From: an uncultured Prevotellaceae bacterium
Lineage (GTDB): Bacteria; Bacteroidota; Bacteroidia; Bacteroidales; Bacteroidaceae
NCBI GenBank assembly: GCA_947169115.1
Contig: CAMVOK010000003.1
Location: 62,001-126,000 of the forward strand
Direction of reading: 5' to 3'
DNA: 64,000 bases
The position numbers and the translations under genes were made by a program. The notes under the pieces are model-generated. The model did no database searches and was not told the DNA's origin. It saw only the letters and a program-made list of their open reading frames with translations. Numbering within the stretch: position 1 is the stretch's first letter; each line of letters starts with the position of its first letter. Below are positions 8,752 through 18,689 of this stretch, in pieces.

Positions 8752-11685
8752 ATGAAACGATTAATTATTAGCCTCGTAGTTGCTGTATTGGCAATCGAGG
8801 TGTCCGTTGCACGAGAACGGACAAACGAAGAGTTGAAGAACATTGCAGCTGCTTTTTTCAATTCGCCAGTCCGATTCGGAAGGTCAAGAGCCAAGACTGT
8901 AGTCTCCAACTTGTCTATCGTGAGGAAAGATGCGGCCACCGTCATAGTCAAAAATGGAAGTGTCGGTTTCGTCGTACTGGCTAAGGACGATAGTGTAACA
9001 CCAGTACTTGGTTACTCCGATTCTCCTTTTGACAAAAATTGTCCTCCTGCGTTTGATTGGTGGTTGGAGTGTGCAAATGATGCCTTGCGTTCTGGAAAGT
9101 ATGTTCCTGATGCAGTTCGAGAGGTTCCGAGTCAGTTTAGTGAGTATGTGGAGCCATTGCTTGAAACTAAGTGGGATCAAGGTGAACCATTCAATCAGAA
9201 AGTTCCTTTTGGTTCAATTGTTCCTACTGGTTGTTCTGCCACAGCCATGGCTCAGATAATGAAATTCCATGAATATCCCCAACATGGATATGGCAGCAAC
9301 ACTTATACCACCTCTGCCCAACATACTGAATTAAGTATGAATTTCGAGAATACTTATTTTGATTGGGCTAACATGTTGAATGAATATAAAGATGGTCAAT
9401 ATTCTCAGGTCAATGTCGATGCTGTATCTTCGTTTATGTTTGCTTGTGGAATAGCTGTAAATACGCAGTATAATATGAGCTCTACTGCATATGTTGACGA
9501 TGTGGAAAAAGCTTTACGCGAAAATTTTGGTTATACGACAGCCATAGACTTGAATTTTAGTGAAAGCGCAGGATGGAAAACGGCAGGCAGGTCGGTTGTT
9601 TTTTCAAACATTTCTCGTCGTCTTCCTGTTCTCTTCTATGGGGGTAACCATATGTTTGTTTTAGATGGGTATGATATGCAGGGCCTTTTCCATGTCAATT
9701 GGGGGTGGGGAGGATATTGTGACGGATATTTCGACTTGGATGCGCTGAATCCGGACTATGCTTCTTACAATTCAGATCGTGGAATGATTGTAGAGATAAA
9801 AAAAGAGCCTACTTTCCAGAGTATTCATGTCACGAAGGCTGGTAGTCTCCTTGATGAGATACTTAAACTGAATCATCCAGTAGAGGCACTTAAAATAACA
9901 GGCACATTAAATGAAAAGGACATTGAGGCTCTTAGGGATATGGCAGATAATGATCATGGACACGACAATGATAACTATAGTCAAGATTTCTCACTTGACT
10001 TGTCCGAGGCATATGTCAACAATGGGGATAAGATGAATGAATTGCCAGATAAAGCATTTGATCATGCTGTTAAACTAAAATCAATAAAACTCCCTAAGGA
10101 TTTAGTGTCTATTGGGGATTATGCATTTCGTCATGCAGGTTATTATCTCAGGGATGACAACCTTATTGATTCCATTGAAATACCATCAAGCGTTCGGCAT
10201 ATAGGGGAATATGCATTTTATGAAAGTGCAATAAAAAAAATAAAAATACTTGGAGGTGTAGAGGTCATTGGGAAACATTTCTTCTACGGTTCACGGGGTG
10301 AATCAATAGAACTTCCCAACAGTGTACAACGCATCGAGGGAGATGCGTTTTATGCCAGCAGAGTGAAATCTATTAAACTACAAGAAAATCCGCAACGGAT
10401 TGAAAGATTTGCATTTAGAGACTGCTTCAACTTAAATAAAATAGAACTCCCAAGGAATCTGAAATATATAGGACTTGACGCTTTCTACGGTACGGATTTA
10501 TCATCCCTTGATTTGCCAGAAGGATTAGACACCATGTATTTCTGCTTCGGGAATAAAGGCAACACCCAATTAAAATACTTGAAGATACCCTCTACGGTAA
10601 GATATGCTTCCCATGGCTTTCCAGATAGTTTAGAAACGATAGTCTTTGCTGAAGGTATGGAGAAACTTCCAACTGATGGATACAACGATTTAAAGAACCT
10701 AAAGAACCTAAAGAATATTGTATTGCCCTCTACGCTTAAAGGATATTTATCGCTTTATCTCCCAAACTTGATAAAATCCGTCCATATACCCGAAGGTGTC
10801 GAAAAAATTGGTGGTATTAGTGGTGATTCTTTGTGTGAGGTGGTCCTTCCATCCACTATTCAGGAATTAGGTTCTTATGCCTTTGCTAGATGCCCAATCA
10901 CCTCCATCACGATTATGAATCCAGAGCCATTTACGCTGTCTGAGACGACATTTACGGAAGACAGCTATATTAGTGCAACTCTGTATGTCCCGAAGGGTTC
11001 AAGAGGCAAATATTGGAAGACTAATGGATGGAAGAATTTCAGAAAAATTGTTCAAGTGGATTTCACTAACATAAAGGACATAAAGATTAAGGCTGATGAT
11101 AAAGTTAGAATTTATGGTGAAGAGAATCCCGTGTTCACCTATACCACAGAGGGAGAGGAGATAGATGGGGAGCCAGAGCTATATTGCCCAGCCACGGAAA
11201 CATCGCCGGCAGGTACTTATCCAATCTATGCGTTGAGGGGGAATGTAAAGAATATTAAGGACTCCTATGTGGATGGAACTCTCACCATACTTCCTGCTCC
11301 TTTAACGATAAGTACAGGAGACTATACATACAAACATGGAGGTTTAATGCCACCTTTCCCGATTCAATACGATGGTTTTAAACTAGGAGAAGATAAAACA
11401 GTTCTGTCACAACTCCCTGTTGTTACATGTGATGCATACTCCAACAGCCCAATAGGATGCTATCCCATTGTCATAAGCGGGGCAAAGTCCGAAAACTACG
11501 ATATCTCATATATCAATGGAACCCTGACAATAGAAGAAGCCGATGCCATTAAATTCATTAGTAAAGAGAAAACCAACATTGTTAATATATATGACCTCAA
11601 TGGGAGACAACGTAAAACCCTTCAAAAAGGTATAAACATTATTCGTCTGAGTAACGGCACAGCACGCAAGATAATGGTAAAATAA
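8752..11685 (+). CDS. Secreted C10 (streptopain/interpain-like) cysteine protease with LRR and T9SS domains
   Basis: A 977-residue exported protein. Residues 1-20 are a signal peptide and about 21-125 an inhibitory propeptide-like domain. The C10 catalytic domain has nucleophile Cys161 in PTGCSATAMAQ and catalytic His300 in GGNHMFVLDGY, followed by the NWGWGG motif near 316-321. Residues about 430-740 are BspA-like (LRR_5) leucine-rich repeats of the 'LPxxVxxIGxxAF' type. Then come two MBG-like beta domains (two VDGTL/INGTLTI units, about 775-930). The C-terminus (VNIYDLNGRQ ... ARKIMVK) is a type A T9SS sorting domain. The protein is therefore likely exported to the surface, where it degrades host or dietary protein and may adhere through its repeats. 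It is the second gene after the DUF2971 gene and ends at a terminator. Confidence 0.92.
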   Translation: MKRLIISLVVAVLAIEVSVARERTNEELKNIAAAFFNSPVRFGRSRAKTVVSNLSIVRKDAATVIVKNGSVGFVVLAKDDSVTPVLGYSDSPFDKNCPPAFDWWLECANDALRSGKYVPDAVREVPSQFSEYVEPLLETKWDQGEPFNQKVPFGSIVPTGCSATAMAQIMKFHEYPQHGYGSNTYTTSAQHTELSMNFENTYFDWANMLNEYKDGQYSQVNVDAVSSFMFACGIAVNTQYNMSSTAYVDDVEKALRENFGYTTAIDLNFSESAGWKTAGRSVVFSNISRRLPVLFYGGNHMFVLDGYDMQGLFHVNWGWGGYCDGYFDLDALNPDYASYNSDRGMIVEIKKEPTFQSIHVTKAGSLLDEILKLNHPVEALKITGTLNEKDIEALRDMADNDHGHDNDNYSQDFSLDLSEAYVNNGDKMNELPDKAFDHAVKLKSIKLPKDLVSIGDYAFRHAGYYLRDDNLIDSIEIPSSVRHIGEYAFYESAIKKIKILGGVEVIGKHFFYGSRGESIELPNSVQRIEGDAFYASRVKSIKLQENPQRIERFAFRDCFNLNKIELPRNLKYIGLDAFYGTDLSSLDLPEGLDTMYFCFGNKGNTQLKYLKIPSTVRYASHGFPDSLETIVFAEGMEKLPTDGYNDLKNLKNLKNIVLPSTLKGYLSLYLPNLIKSVHIPEGVEKIGGISGDSLCEVVLPSTIQELGSYAFARCPITSITIMNPEPFTLSETTFTEDSYISATLYVPKGSRGKYWKTNGWKNFRKIVQVDFTNIKDIKIKADDKVRIYGEENPVFTYTTEGEEIDGEPELYCPATETSPAGTYPIYALRGNVKNIKDSYVDGTLTILPAPLTISTGDYTYKHGGLMPPFPIQYDGFKLGEDKTVLSQLPVVTCDAYSNSPIGCYPIVISGAKSENYDISYINGTLTIEEADAIKFISKEKTNIVNIYDLNGRQRKTLQKGINIIRLSNGTARKIMVK

Positions 11686-11726
11686 CCGATAACGAGGCGA
11701 TAGACAATTCCTAATGAGAAATATAT

Positions 11727-11765
11727 ATCCGCAGTATCGAATTTTGGTACTGCGGATTTGCATTT
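11727..11765 (+). terminator. Terminator after the C10 protease gene
   Basis: Perfect 10-bp stem (atccgcagta / tactgcggat, 11727-11736 with 11748-11757), 11-nt loop, then a T-rich tail. Confidence 0.8.
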
Positions 11766-11830
11766 TCGCTCGCTTAATCGTAACCTTGGATAAGTTACTC
11801 CGTCTCGGCATAAAAAACAAACGTATTTGT

Positions 11831-11861
11831 TTTGTTCTGCTCTCGACTTTTCGTAACTTTG
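11831..11861 (+). promoter_or_regulatory. Extended promoter of the AspT-like transporter gene
   Basis: TTTG (11831-11834), 19-bp spacer containing CTGCTCTCGACTTTTCG, then TAACTTTG (11854-11861). The spacer resembles those of the promoters at 25645 and 52443, and the preceding ctcggcata...caaac motif recurs near 42031. Confidence 0.75.
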
Positions 11862-11892
11862 CATTGTATTTCGTAATTATATACATAGTACT

Positions 11893-13596
11893 ATGGAGTG
11901 GTTTATTAATCTTTTCACTGATTCGGATTCCATTGCGCATATCGTATTGCTCTATGCGCTGGTTATTTCAGTCGGTATCTTCCTGGGCAGGATAAAGATA
12001 TTCGGTATCTCACTGGGCGTGACGTTTGTGTTGTTTGCAGGTATCCTGGCTGGTCATCTGGGTTTCACAGGTACGACCAACATTCTTACCTACATTCAGG
12101 ACTTCGGCCTTATCCTCTTTGTCTATTGCATAGGCTTGCAGGTGGGACCGGGCTTTTTCGAGAGCCTACGTGATGCGGGTATCAAGATGAACCTAATGGC
12201 GGTAAGCATCGTCCTCTTGAACGTGGCTTGTGCCATAGCTTTGTTCTTCCTGGTGTTCTATAATGGTGGCCCCATTGTAGGAGAAACAGCAAAGAGTCTG
12301 GCAATGATGGTTGGCGTGTTGTGCGGAGCCATCACAAACACCCCCGGACTTGGTGCAGCCAACGAAGCCTGTGCCACGGTCTTTGGTGCCGATGCCCCCC
12401 CAATAGCCAACGGCTATGCCTGCGCCTATCCCCTTGGCGTGGTGGGTATTATCATGGCCACCATTGCTATCCGCTTCATCTGCAACGTGAAGCTGAAGAA
12501 GGAGGAAGAACAACTGGAACAGGAACGTGCCGCTAACCCGCACGCCACACCTCACAAGATGACACTGGAGGTATTGAACCGTGCATTGGACGGTCGCACA
12601 CTGTTGCAGGTGAGCCAGTTCCTGGGACGCGACTTTGTGGTGTCTCGCATATTGCACGAAGGCCATGTGGCCATACCTAACCGCGACACCATAATCCACG
12701 CTGGCGACAAGATGTTCATTGTTTGCGCACAGGATGCTGCCGAGGCAATTATGGCTTTCATCGGTCCGGAATGCGAGGTGGAATGGGAAGAGCAAGATAC
12801 GCCAATGGTGAGCAAGCACATTCTGGTGACACAACCCAGCATGAACGGAAAGACATTCGGTTCGCTTCATTTCAGTAGTGTCTATGGTGTGAATGTAACG
12901 CGCATTCGCCGTAACGGCATGAACCTTTATGCCGACCGTAACCTGCGTATGCAAGTGGGCGACAAGATTGTTGTCGTAGGTCCCGAAGATGCTGTTGACC
13001 GTGTTGCAAATATGATGGGTAACTCAGTGAAGAGCCTTGACCATCCCAACCTTTCCACAATCTTCGTGGGTATCATGGCCGGTATCGTCTTCGGTATGAT
13101 ACCAATTGCCATCCCTGGCATTCCTACTCCTGTGAAGTTAGGCTTGGCTGGTGGCCCGCTGATTGTAGCCATCTTGGTTGGTCGCTTTGGTTACCGTGCC
13201 CATTTGGTGGCCTATACCACGACGAGTGCCAACCTGATGCTTCGAGAGATAGGTCTCGTTCTGTTCCTAGCCAGCGTCGGCATCAAGGCCGGTGCTTCAT
13301 TCTGGAATACGGTGGCAAATGGCGATGGATTGACATACGTCTGGTGTGGTTTCCTCATCACGGTAATTCCCATCCTGATTGTAGGAACCGTGGCTCGTCT
13401 GCGCTACAAGTTGAACTACTTCACCTTGATGGGTCTGATTGCAGGTTCCACTACCGACCCCCCAGCATTGGCATACGCCAACCAGACGGCCGGCAACGAT
13501 GCTCCTGCTGTGGGTTACTCCACCGTCTATCCGTTGAGTATGTTCCTGAGAATCTTAACGGCTCAGTTGATTATCCTCTTGCTTTGTGCCGCCTAA
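11893..13596 (+). CDS. AspT/YidE/YbjL-type antiporter with two RCK_C domains
   Basis: A 567-residue inner-membrane protein of the aspartate:alanine exchanger (AAE) family. Two homologous membrane halves (about residues 10-190 and 385-565, each rich in GLxLF and GxxxG helix-packing motifs) flank a cytoplasmic region. That region holds two TrkA-C/RCK_C-like domains, recognisable by [20 protein letters not shown] ... DKMFIVCAQ and NGKTFGSL ... [11 protein letters not shown]. Members exchange amino acids or dicarboxylates, but the substrate cannot be read from sequence. The gene has its own promoter. It converges on recQ and overlaps it by 4 nt, so antisense interference between the two transcripts is possible. 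Confidence 0.85.
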   Translation: MEWFINLFTDSDSIAHIVLLYALVISVGIFLGRIKIFGISLGVTFVLFAGILAGHLGFTGTTNILTYIQDFGLILFVYCIGLQVGPGFFESLRDAGIKMNLMAVSIVLLNVACAIALFFLVFYNGGPIVGETAKSLAMMVGVLCGAITNTPGLGAANEACATVFGADAPPIANGYACAYPLGVVGIIMATIAIRFICNVKLKKEEEQLEQERAANPHATPHKMTLEVLNRALDGRTLLQVSQFLGRDFVVSRILHEGHVAIPNRDTIIHAGDKMFIVCAQDAAEAIMAFIGPECEVEWEEQDTPMVSKHILVTQPSMNGKTFGSLHFSSVYGVNVTRIRRNGMNLYADRNLRMQVGDKIVVVGPEDAVDRVANMMGNSVKSLDHPNLSTIFVGIMAGIVFGMIPIAIPGIPTPVKLGLAGGPLIVAILVGRFGYRAHLVAYTTTSANLMLREIGLVLFLASVGIKAGASFWNTVANGDGLTYVWCGFLITVIPILIVGTVARLRYKLNYFTLMGLIAGSTTDPPALAYANQTAGNDAPAVGYSTVYPLSMFLRILTAQLIILLLCAA

Positions 13597-15494
13597 TTAG
13601 GTAGCACAAAGCGTTGCTCTGCGTCGAAGACAACCTCTTCGCACCGACACATCGATTGGACTACGGCAATGAACTTATCTTTGTCGTAGTCCATGTAGTT
13701 TATGTCTTGTGGAGCCAGGGGACCGTGTTGCAGTTGGCTGAGGAATGCGTTTCGGATGGCTTCACTCTCCTCGACCTTCTTGTCAGGTGTCTTGTTATCA
13801 CGACAGATGTCGCATCGTCCGCAAGCATGAGTGTCCTTTTCCCCGAAATATTGCAGGAGGAAACAACTGTGGCATAGGTCGCGGTCGGTCACATACTGAA
13901 TCATGGCCAGAATGCGTCTCTCGTATTGTGTCCGTCGGTCAGTATAGACGTGAGGAGGGAGAATTATCTCGTCCGTTTCAATGCGTCGGGAGAGGAAGGT
14001 AATGAAGTTAGTACGCTTGCGCGGAATGTAACGGAGTATGCCGGCATGATCCAGTTCCTTTAGGGTCACATACACATCGTTGTATTCTACGCCGGATTCC
14101 TTGGCCAGCATGTATTCGTCAATATAGGTAAACTCGCAGAATAGTCCGCTATATTTGCGCAACATGGCTTGAATGATTCGTTCCTCCTGTTCTGAGCGTT
14201 CGCGTAGTCGGTATAGTTCGTCGCGTCCGATGGTGAACATGACTCTGCTGGTCACTTCGTCGTCCTCGGTATATCGTATGTAGCCAGTCTGAGAGAGTAG
14301 GAGCAGAGCACTATGCGCTTGTACGGGAAAGTGTTTGAACTGGTAGCAGAACTTCTGTAGGTTGAATTCCCGTGTCACGTTGGTTCCGTCGCCCATCGCC
14401 ATTTCGAAGTAGCAACACATGTCCTCATACACCTGTCGGATATAGTCAGGTTCGGGATACGATTCTCCAACACGTTTGAGCAGTTTCCTGCAGTCAAGGT
14501 TGTCGTAGAGAAGTACGGCGTATGCTTGCTGCCCGTCGCGCCCGGCACGTCCAGCTTCCTGGAAGTAAGCCTCTGGCGAGTCGGGTATTTCGTAGTGCAA
14601 CACCAGTCTGACATCGGCCTTGTCAATACCCATGCCAAAGGCGTTGGTAGCCACCATCACACGATATTCGTTACGTTGCCAGCCTTCTTGTCTTTCGTCT
14701 TTCTTTACCTGGGGCAGGCCAGCATGGTAGTTGGTGGCGGTAAATCCCTCGTTTATCAGATATTCTGCCAGTTCCTGTGTCTGCTGTCTGTTGCGGGTGT
14801 ATATGATAACCGAACCTGGCACACGTTGCAGGATGTGTGTCATCTCTTTCAGTTTGTCGTCGGAGTGGCGCACGATGTAGGTTAGGTTCTTGCGCTCGAA
14901 ACTCATCCGGCACACCTTCTTCCCAGGGCGGAAATGCAGTTGTTGTTGAATGTCTTCCACCACATCGGGCGTGGCTGAAGCCGTTAGGGCCAATACTGGA
15001 GCATCGGGTACAATCTTCCTGATTTCGGCTATCTGCAGGTAACTGGGACGGAAGTCGTAGCCCCATTGCGATATGCAGTGAGCTTCGTCCACCGTGATGA
15101 AACTCACCCTCATGTGGCGCAACTTCGCCTGAAAGAGTTCGGTTCCGATGCGCTCGGGGGATATATAGAGAAACTTGTAATCGCCAAGGATGCAGTTTTC
15201 CAGGGCTGTAACGATGTCGCCGTGGGACATTCCCGAGTATATGGCCGTGGCTTTAATGCCTCGTCGGCGCAAACTCGTTACTTGGTCCTTCATCAAGGCA
15301 ATAAGCGGGGTGACAACAATGCAAGTACCCCTTTGTGCCATAGCCGGCACTTGGAAGGTAATGCTCTTTCCTCCTCCTGTTGGCATCAGTCCCAGTGTGT
15401 CGCGTCCCGAACCGATGCTCTCTATGATATCCTGCTGAATGCCGCGAAATGAGTCGTAGCCCCAGTACTTCTTTAGTATTGATTCATAATTCAT
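13593..15494 (-). CDS. recQ: ATP-dependent DNA helicase RecQ
   Basis: A 633-residue superfamily 2 helicase that unwinds DNA 3'-5' in recombination and fork repair. Helicase motif I is [14 protein letters not shown], motif [19 protein letters not shown] with the RecQ-specific aromatic-rich loop, motif [11 protein letters not shown], and motif [16 protein letters not shown] zinc-binding Cys set follows (CRKLL ... CCYFEMA), then a C-terminal region with a second Cys cluster ([13 protein letters not shown] ... CGRCDICRD, about 540-570). It lies 69 nt downstream of recJ on the same strand, a common pairing in this phylum. Its first codons (MNYES) are spelled by an AATTATGAATT-like repeat continuous with the intergenic low-complexity tract. 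Confidence 0.95.
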   Translation of the reverse strand: MNYESILKKYWGYDSFRGIQQDIIESIGSGRDTLGLMPTGGGKSITFQVPAMAQRGTCIVVTPLIALMKDQVTSLRRRGIKATAIYSGMSHGDIVTALENCILGDYKFLYISPERIGTELFQAKLRHMRVSFITVDEAHCISQWGYDFRPSYLQIAEIRKIVPDAPVLALTASATPDVVEDIQQQLHFRPGKKVCRMSFERKNLTYIVRHSDDKLKEMTHILQRVPGSVIIYTRNRQQTQELAEYLINEGFTATNYHAGLPQVKKDERQEGWQRNEYRVMVATNAFGMGIDKADVRLVLHYEIPDSPEAYFQEAGRAGRDGQQAYAVLLYDNLDCRKLLKRVGESYPEPDYIRQVYEDMCCYFEMAMGDGTNVTREFNLQKFCYQFKHFPVQAHSALLLLSQTGYIRYTEDDEVTSRVMFTIGRDELYRLRERSEQEERIIQAMLRKYSGLFCEFTYIDEYMLAKESGVEYNDVYVTLKELDHAGILRYIPRKRTNFITFLSRRIETDEIILPPHVYTDRRTQYERRILAMIQYVTDRDLCHSCFLLQYFGEKDTHACGRCDICRDNKTPDKKVEESEAIRNAFLSQLQHGPLAPQDINYMDYDKDKFIAVVQSMCRCEEVVFDAEQRFVLPN

Positions 15495-15563
15495 AATAGA
15501 GCCACATCATTACAAAAAAGCCCAGATTCACTAAAGGAACAATTATGCATTAAGAATTATGCA
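15495..15563. repeat. AT-rich short-period repeat between recJ and recQ
   Basis: Degenerate copies of aattatgcatta on both strands fill this 69-nt gap and run into the first recQ codons. No terminator is evident, consistent with a recJ-recQ transcript. Confidence 0.6.
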
Positions 15564-17300
15564 TTATACATTATTTAATGCATTATTCGTGGGCTGGATG
15601 TCTTCTATCTGAAGTTGTACCTCGCCTCGTTTGTGCGTGTTTTCCTCAATGGCGTAAACAATGTCAAACGACTGCTTGGTCTTGATGTATCTGGCCTGAC
15701 TACTTTGTCCGAAGGCGATACCATTCATTACATCGGCACTCTTTCCGTCCACGAGTTCCAGTTTGATGTGCTCCTGTTCGCGTCCTACGACCTTGCTTGT
15801 GCCATAGTCGTACACCTGTCGGGTGCAGAAAATGGGACGTGGATTGTCTGGGCCAAAGGGATTGAAGCGTTTCAGGTCACCAAAGAACTTATGGGTAATG
15901 TCGCGGAAGTCGATGGTCGCCTCTATGTCAATCTGTGCCAAAGTCTGTGTGGGGTCGATGTTCTTTTCCACGTATTCCTCGAACCGACGCTTGAATTCCT
16001 CCACATGTTCCACCTTCATGGTCAGTCCAGCTGCGTAAGTGTGTCCACCGAAGTTTTCCAGCAGGTCGCGGCAACTCTCCACGGCCTTATAGACATCAAA
16101 GCCGCCTACGGAGCGAGCCGAACCTGTGGCCATTTCCTCGCTGCGTGTGAGCACCACGGAGGGACGGCAGTACACTTCGGTAAGGCGCGAGGCCACAATG
16201 CCAATGATGCCCTTGTGCCATTCTTCATTATAGATGACGATGGATTTACTTTCGTGCTTGTGGTCCAGTGAGTCAACGATATGGTTGGCCTCCTCAGTCA
16301 TACTCTTATCCAGGTCTTTGCGCTGGTCGTTGTAGTGGTCGATGAGGTTTGCCTGCACCCGAGCCACTTTCTCGTCGGTTTCCACGAGCAGTGTCACGGC
16401 CTCCTTGCCGTTCTGCATTCGTCCCGAGGCGTTGATGCGTGGCCCGATCTTGAAGATAATATCGCTCATGGTAATCTCGCGTCCAGACAGGCCGCAGATG
16501 TCGATGATGGCCTTCAGACCTACACTGGGATTGGCATTCAGTTGTCTTAGTCCGTGGTAGGCCAGCACACGATTCTCTCCCATGATGGGCACGATGTCGG
16601 AGGCAATGCTTACGGCGCACAGGTCGAGTAGGGGGATGAGTTTCGAAAATTCGATGCCGTTGCTTTGTGCAAAGGCTTGCATGAATTTGAAGCCCACGCC
16701 GCAACCCGAAAGGTCGGTGTACGGGTAGGTGGCATCCCTGCGCTTGGCATTTAGGATGGCTATGGCAGGGGGCAGTTCGTCGTCGGGAACGTGGTGGTCA
16801 CAGATGATGAAATCTATGCCCTTTTCCTTGGCATATCCAATGGTTTCAATGGCCTTGATGCCACAGTCAAGCACGATGATTAGTTTAACACCTGTTTCGT
16901 AGGCATAGTCCACCCCTTGTGTGGAAACACCATATCCCTCATCGTAACGGTCGGGGATATAGTAGTCGATGTTCGAGTAGTATTGTTGTAGGAACTTATA
17001 AACCAAGGCCACAGCCGTACATCCGTCCACGTCGTAGTCGCCGTACACCATAATACGCTCTTTCTGTGCCAGGGCTCGGTTCAGGCGTTCCACGGCTTTG
17101 TCCATGTCGCGGAAGAGGAACGGGTCGAGCAGTTCATTCAGTTGGGGATGGAAGAAACGTCGTGCTTCCCAGACATCCGTTATGCCTCGGTCCACCAGCA
17201 GACGTCCTAAAATGGGACTGATTCTCAGTCCTTCGGCCAGACTTTTTGCCGTTTCTTTCTGTTCGCTGGTCAGTTCAACAAAGTTCCATCTGTAATTCAC
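15564..17300 (-). CDS. recJ: Single-stranded-DNA-specific exonuclease RecJ
   Basis: A 578-residue DHH-superfamily 5'-3' exonuclease acting in recombination and mismatch repair. Motifs include YGDYDVDGCTAVALVY (motif I), VLDCGI, ICDHHVPDD (the DHH motif), GCGVGFKFMQ, and downstream the DHHA1 glycine motif GSARSVGGFD with GGHTYAAG. I chose the GTG at 17300 (protein VNYRWNFVEL). The ATG 14 codons upstream lies inside the terminator hairpin of the preceding gene, and the only box-like sequence (TATCTTTA at 17303-17310) sits between them. Homologues in this phylum typically begin near this NYxWN motif. recQ follows on the same strand. Confidence 0.93.
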   Translation of the reverse strand: MNYRWNFVELTSEQKETAKSLAEGLRISPILGRLLVDRGITDVWEARRFFHPQLNELLDPFLFRDMDKAVERLNRALAQKERIMVYGDYDVDGCTAVALVYKFLQQYYSNIDYYIPDRYDEGYGVSTQGVDYAYETGVKLIIVLDCGIKAIETIGYAKEKGIDFIICDHHVPDDELPPAIAILNAKRRDATYPYTDLSGCGVGFKFMQAFAQSNGIEFSKLIPLLDLCAVSIASDIVPIMGENRVLAYHGLRQLNANPSVGLKAIIDICGLSGREITMSDIIFKIGPRINASGRMQNGKEAVTLLVETDEKVARVQANLIDHYNDQRKDLDKSMTEEANHIVDSLDHKHESKSIVIYNEEWHKGIIGIVASRLTEVYCRPSVVLTRSEEMATGSARSVGGFDVYKAVESCRDLLENFGGHTYAAGLTMKVEHVEEFKRRFEEYVEKNIDPTQTLAQIDIEATIDFRDITHKFFGDLKRFNPFGPDNPRPIFCTRQVYDYGTSKVVGREQEHIKLELVDGKSADVMNGIAFGQSSQARYIKTKQSFDIVYAIEENTHKRGEVQLQIEDIQPTNNALNNV

Positions 17301-17313
17301 GGCGTAAAGATAC

Positions 17314-17364
17314 AAAAAAAAACGCAAAATCCAGTTTCTCATGGCTGGATTTTGCGTTTTTTTT
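17314..17364 (-). terminator. Terminator of the C1B peptidase gene
   Basis: At least 14 perfect pairs (17321-17334 with 17345-17358), extendable through flanking A and T runs, with a 10-nt loop. It has U-tracts in both directions and may be bidirectional. It abuts the recJ start. Confidence 0.88.
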
Positions 17365-17402
17365 ATGATTTGATAGAGAATCTGTGAAGGGCAATCTTTT
17401 GT

Positions 17403-18602
17403 TTAAAGCCCCAGTTTCTTGCGTATTTGCTTGGGGATAGCGTTCTTGTTCACCAGATAATCCATGGTGTTGGCAGCGATGAAGGCTTTGGTCATGTACC
17501 AAGTTCCTTTGTAGTCGCCAGTCTCGCCCCAGGAATTCTTTACCATATAGTATTCACGGCCGTTCTGGTCTTTTGCGATACCATAGATGAGCATACCGTG
17601 GTCGTCGGTCAGTTCCCAGTTGTCGAAACGCTGCTGACGCAGTTCCTGGGTAGGAACGATTTCGGGAACGGTACATCCCAGAGAGTCAATGAGGTTGTGC
17701 TTCTTTGTGGCACTCATCTTCAGCCATTTGGCCATGTCGCTACCAGCGAGGCTTTCGGTGGCCTTGGTGTCGATGGCGTAGGCCAGACCCTGACGGGTGA
17801 AACCCTCTTCGCTGACGTCACCGCCCCAAGCCACAGTGTAGCCCTGCATGACGGCGTTGTCGATAATCTGCATCATCTCGTCGATGGGCACATTATAGGA
17901 GAGGGGGAAGCGCCAGTTGTCCTGCACCTCCACAGCAAAGCCTGTGTAGAAGGGGTGGTGGGTGTAGGAGGTGATGCTTACGTAGTCATTAAAGTCGAGA
18001 CCAAGACTGGCAGCAAACGACTTCGGCGTATATTCCTTACCCTCGTAGGTGAACTTCTCGGGGCATTCGCCCAGATAGGCATCCAGAATACCCTGAAGTC
18101 CCACTTTCCACTGACTGGAGAGCTTCTTGGCCTGGCTCTTTGCTATGGCAGCCACATAGGGCTCCAGCAGGGAGAAGAACTCATTGAAGTTGTTCAGAGA
18201 GTCACCATAGAGCGAACCGGGGAAGGGCATGGTACCCTCGGGGCAGATGCCGTGGTTCTTCAGTACGGAAAGAACGTCCTCGGCAGAACCACCCTGTGAA
18301 AACTGGCAGTCGCCATGGTAGCGCACTACCTGTGTGGCGCGTTCCATGTAAGTTTTGTTGGCCACGAACGATTCGCAAAGGTCCATCTCCTTGCCTATGG
18401 CCTTCAGGATTTCAGCCTCGAAGAACGAGATGGTGGAATAGTCCCAGCACGTACCCGAGCGGTTTTGGTCCTTAACGCTTGTGATGGGGTTCTCCTTAAT
18501 TACGGTGAACACGGGTTTGTTGTCAGGCTTCTTTTCGGTTTCCTCAGCCTGGGCACTGATGCCAACAAAGGCGAGCAGTGCGAGTAAAAAGATTTTTTTC
18601 AT
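17403..18602 (-). CDS. Exported C1B (bleomycin hydrolase/PepC-like) cysteine peptidase
   Basis: A 399-residue papain-fold peptidase with a signal peptide (MKKIFLLALLAFVGISAQA). The catalytic residues are in the expected order: Gln46 (oxyanion hole) and Cys52 in VKDQNRSGTCWDYS, His335 in TDDHGMLIYG, and Asn356 in MVKNSWGE. The MVKNSWG motif and overall length place it with aminopeptidase C/bleomycin hydrolase, which trim N-terminal residues. Those enzymes are usually cytoplasmic, so the signal peptide implies a periplasmic or outer-surface role, common in Bacteroidales. A consensus promoter lies upstream, and a G/C-rich palindrome sits in its 5' leader. Confidence 0.9.
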   Translation of the reverse strand: MKKIFLLALLAFVGISAQAEETEKKPDNKPVFTVIKENPITSVKDQNRSGTCWDYSTISFFEAEILKAIGKEMDLCESFVANKTYMERATQVVRYHGDCQFSQGGSAEDVLSVLKNHGICPEGTMPFPGSLYGDSLNNFNEFFSLLEPYVAAIAKSQAKKLSSQWKVGLQGILDAYLGECPEKFTYEGKEYTPKSFAASLGLDFNDYVSITSYTHHPFYTGFAVEVQDNWRFPLSYNVPIDEMMQIIDNAVMQGYTVAWGGDVSEEGFTRQGLAYAIDTKATESLAGSDMAKWLKMSATKKHNLIDSLGCTVPEIVPTQELRQQRFDNWELTDDHGMLIYGIAKDQNGREYYMVKNSWGETGDYKGTWYMTKAFIAANTMDYLVNKNAIPKQIRKKLGL

Positions 18603-18617
18603 TGCTTTGCAATTAAT

Positions 18618-18652
18618 AGCCCCCTTCCTTCCTCCCCCGGGGGGGAGAGATT
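18618..18652 (-). repeat. G/C-rich palindromic element (copy 8, weak)
   Basis: Arms ctccccc/gggggag around 18632-18647 with a G-rich tail on the minus strand, in the 5' leader of the C1B peptidase gene. This is the most diverged member of the family. Confidence 0.45.
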
Positions 18653-18660
18653 TTATTGGG

Positions 18661-18668
18661 CAAAGTTA
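18661..18668 (-). promoter_or_regulatory. -7 box of the C1B peptidase gene
   Basis: TAACTTTG on the minus strand, 59 nt before the ATG. Confidence 0.6.
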
Positions 18669-18689
18669 TTATTTATTATCTATCATTTA

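Noticed and set aside
17301-17342. Fourteen-residue N-terminal extension of RecJ
   Set aside because: It lies in the terminator hairpin of the upstream gene and is not part of the conserved RecJ start.
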